In this document: in pieces, positions 6,503 through 8,164 of the stretch
How positions within the stretch are numbered: the stretch's first letter is position 1
Layout: each line of letters begins with the position of its first letter
Assembly (NCBI GenBank): GCA_934358235.1
Contig: CAKRKK010000106.1
Location: 1-8,164, forward strand
Reading direction: 5' to 3'
Origin: an uncultured Lachnospira sp.
GTDB lineage: Bacteria; Bacillota; Clostridia; Lachnospirales; Lachnospiraceae
Length of the DNA: 8,164 bases
The notes under the pieces: generated by a model
The model's database searches: none
Seen by the model: the letters and a program-made list of their open reading frames with translations, nothing else
What the model was told of the DNA's origin: nothing
Program-made: the position numbers and the translations under genes

Positions 6503-8005
6503 TTAATTCTCTGTATTATCAACTGCTGAGGCCTTTTTTAATATTTCAAGCGACTCTGATGTAGTGTTAATAGCATCAGAGAAGTTGGTAATGCGGTTAT
6601 TAAGGTCATGCATTTCCTGTCTTGTAGTTTCGGTTGTAGATGACATTTCCTGTGAGATACCTGATAATGTTTCAATTCCGTCTACAATAGAAGAGTTAGC
6701 ATCAAGTACAGCATTTACCTCAGAGCTTACTGATGTCATATTAGCCACAAGTGAATCAATATCCTGTTCAACAGCTACAAAGCTTTCATGTACTGTTTTA
6801 ACTTTTCCGCGCTGGATATTAATGCTGTCAACGGTGTGCTTAAGCTCATTCTGAGTGTTCTTAGTAAGCGCAATGAGTGCATTCATAATCTGTGTTATTT
6901 CCTCAGTGGATGATTTTGTCATCTCAGCGAGAGAGCGGATTTCATCGGCAACTACTGCAAAGCCTTTTCCTGCTTCTCCTGCTCTTGCTGCCTCAATAGA
7001 AGCATTAAGTGCAAGAAGATTAGTCTGTGAGGATATATTCATAATAACATTAGTTATATCGGATACTTTACTTACGTGCTCAACAAGATTGCCAATAGTT
7101 TCGGATATCTGCAGGGCTGAAGAATCTACTATGGCAGATTGACTAGCAAGCTCATCAGATTCTTCCTTTCCCTTCTCTACAATCTGTTGAAGCTTTCTTG
7201 CTGTATTTACCGCTATATCGGTAGATTGATTAGTGTTATTAAGTCTTGTCTGGATTTCTGTCGTTTTTTCAGACTGAAGAATACTTTGTTCTGCACTACT
7301 GGTAGTTCCATCAGAAATAATATCAATAGTTTTGTTGGTATTGTTAATTATTTCTGCTATTTTATCAAGGTCATTTCGTACCTGTTCAAACTGGGTATTT
7401 ACGCTGTTGGATATTTCATTAACACGTTTTGCTATTTCAAGCTGCTTTTCAGCCTTTTCTTTAACTGCGTTAGTTTCTTCCTCAGAGAATTCTACAAGTC
7501 TTTTAATAGCCTTACATCCTCCTAGAACACATACAATAAGACAGGTAATAACAAGAAAAATAACCTTTACTTGTTCTGTTTTATCAGCAGGGTTAGTGGT
7601 ATTTATGTATATGATTTTGGTAAATACAAAGAAAGAGGTTGCACCTGTTCCCCATAATATCAGGTATTCATTCATATAAACAGATAGTGATAATAAAGTA
7701 GGGAAAATAATCATCATAGTTCTTGCAGGCTGTATAAAGGTTATTATACCAAAAATAGCAAGAAACTCATATGCAATTGCCAGCTCAGCCTTTTTTTCAT
7801 AAATATGTTTCCCGACATATATGGCATTGCAGGTATATAAAAGAAGATAGACACATGTAAAAACAATCTTTTCAATAACGGTTTTGTCAGATGTTAATGT
7901 AATAAAAAGACATATAAGGTATGTTAGCGTTACAGTTGTGCCTGCTGTTATATTGGCACGTTTCATCTGATCAGGTGTCAGACTTTTTCTTGTTAAATTA
8001 AACAT
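6503..8005 (-). CDS. methyl-accepting chemotaxis protein, six-TM, no extracellular sensor domain
   Basis: This is a 500-residue chemoreceptor. The N-terminal part has six predicted membrane helices (about 18-38, 44-64, 73-91, 95-111, 113-135 and 146-166) joined by short loops, so no extracytoplasmic ligand domain is present. A long cytoplasmic coiled coil from about 170 to 490 follows, without a recognisable HAMP. The hairpin tip that contacts CheA/CheW is well conserved: SSQTNLLALNASIEAARAGE (IEAARAGE at 337-344), then GKGFAVVADEIRSLAE. No C-terminal CheR-binding pentapeptide is seen; the protein ends VDNTEN. The start is supported by AAGGAG (8015-8020 on the plus-strand numbering), 9 nt upstream. 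It probably signals to the flagellar motor in response to a membrane-linked or intracellular cue. The ligand is unknown. No chemotaxis or flagellar genes are nearby, so it is an orphan receptor. Confidence 0.93.
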   Translation of the reverse strand: MFNLTRKSLTPDQMKRANITAGTTVTLTYLICLFITLTSDKTVIEKIVFTCVYLLLYTCNAIYVGKHIYEKKAELAIAYEFLAIFGIITFIQPARTMMIIFPTLLSLSVYMNEYLILWGTGATSFFVFTKIIYINTTNPADKTEQVKVIFLVITCLIVCVLGGCKAIKRLVEFSEEETNAVKEKAEKQLEIAKRVNEISNSVNTQFEQVRNDLDKIAEIINNTNKTIDIISDGTTSSAEQSILQSEKTTEIQTRLNNTNQSTDIAVNTARKLQQIVEKGKEESDELASQSAIVDSSALQISETIGNLVEHVSKVSDITNVIMNISSQTNLLALNASIEAARAGEAGKGFAVVADEIRSLAEMTKSSTEEITQIMNALIALTKNTQNELKHTVDSINIQRGKVKTVHESFVAVEQDIDSLVANMTSVSSEVNAVLDANSSIVDGIETLSGISQEMSSTTETTRQEMHDLNNRITNFSDAINTTSESLEILKKASAVDNTEN

Positions 8006-8061
8006 GAATAGATACTCCTTATCTTATATTTAAGTAGATTTAGTTAACCCCATGCATAAAC

Positions 8062-8091
8062 AGTGTGTAGAAATAAGATTTGGTACACACT
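8062..8091 (-). promoter_or_regulatory. inverted repeat in the chemoreceptor leader
   Basis: AGTGTGTA (8062-8069) and TACACACT (8084-8091) are perfect 8-bp inverted arms around a 14-nt spacer. They lie about 57-86 nt upstream of the chemoreceptor start. They could form a hairpin in the leader RNA or serve as a protein site. No T run follows, so it is not a terminator. I do not recognise a riboswitch consensus, including those for cyclic di-GMP. Confidence 0.45.
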
Positions 8092-8131
8092 TAGCATTAA
8101 AAATATATGGTTGTCCGTAAGTAGTTTAATA

Positions 8132-8160
8132 ACTATAACATAATTATGTAAAAATAACAA
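8132..8160 (-). promoter_or_regulatory. candidate promoter of the chemoreceptor gene
   Basis: Read on the minus strand, TTGTTA (8160-8155) and TATAGT (8137-8132) are spaced 17 bp apart, a fair sigma-A pair. This would give a leader of about 120 nt that includes the inverted repeat at 8062-8091. I see no convincing flagellar-sigma (TAAA...CCGATA) promoter here, which is the usual class for chemoreceptor genes in Firmicutes. AT-richness makes chance matches common. Confidence 0.35.
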
Positions 8161-8164
8161 TATG

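Overview
The window is AT-rich DNA of a low-GC Gram-positive type. AGGAGG-like ribosome binding sites, the codon use and the protein families (ECF S component, BmrCD/TM287-288-type exporter, six-helix chemoreceptor, DUF1294) suggest a Clostridia bacterium, most likely a motile Lachnospiraceae such as the Roseburia/Butyrivibrio/Eubacterium group. This assignment is inference; no rRNA or other marker gene is present.

Layout. Positions 1-196 (minus) are the 5' end of an ECF-transporter S component that runs off the left edge. A divergent AT-rich intergenic region (197-721) carries two TTGTATACAA palindromes that look like an operator for the rightward operon. Positions 722-5016 (plus) encode two ABC half-transporters, 2 nt apart, which form a heterodimeric exporter. 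The first has a degenerate ATP site (Asp for the catalytic Glu, Gln for the switch His) and a large extracytoplasmic insertion. The second has the canonical Glu and His but a modified signature (SQGQ). The residues complement each other as in TM287/288 and BmrC/BmrD. The first gene ends in an 18-bp tandem repeat that runs into the ribosome binding site of the second.

Positions 5017-6252 (plus) look eroded. They hold a strong hairpin, a 59-residue HTH regulator that lacks its first helix, an intact DUF1294 membrane protein, and an amidohydrolase pseudogene whose middle has been deleted so that start codon and C-terminal half are out of frame. Positions 6253-6502 separate convergent genes and hold a GC-richer structured element (about 6291-6423) followed by a strong 15-bp terminator hairpin. 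Positions 6503-8005 (minus) encode a 500-residue methyl-accepting chemotaxis protein with six membrane helices and no extracellular sensor domain or recognisable HAMP. A candidate promoter and leader lie at its 5' side.

The only clear functional unit is the ABC heterodimer, probably repressed through the tandem palindromes. The rest is unrelated neighbouring genes. I found no defence, phage or biosynthetic system. The points most worth a second look are the structured element at 6291-6423, the operator pair, the repeat at the junction of the two ABC genes and the hairpin in front of the truncated HTH gene.
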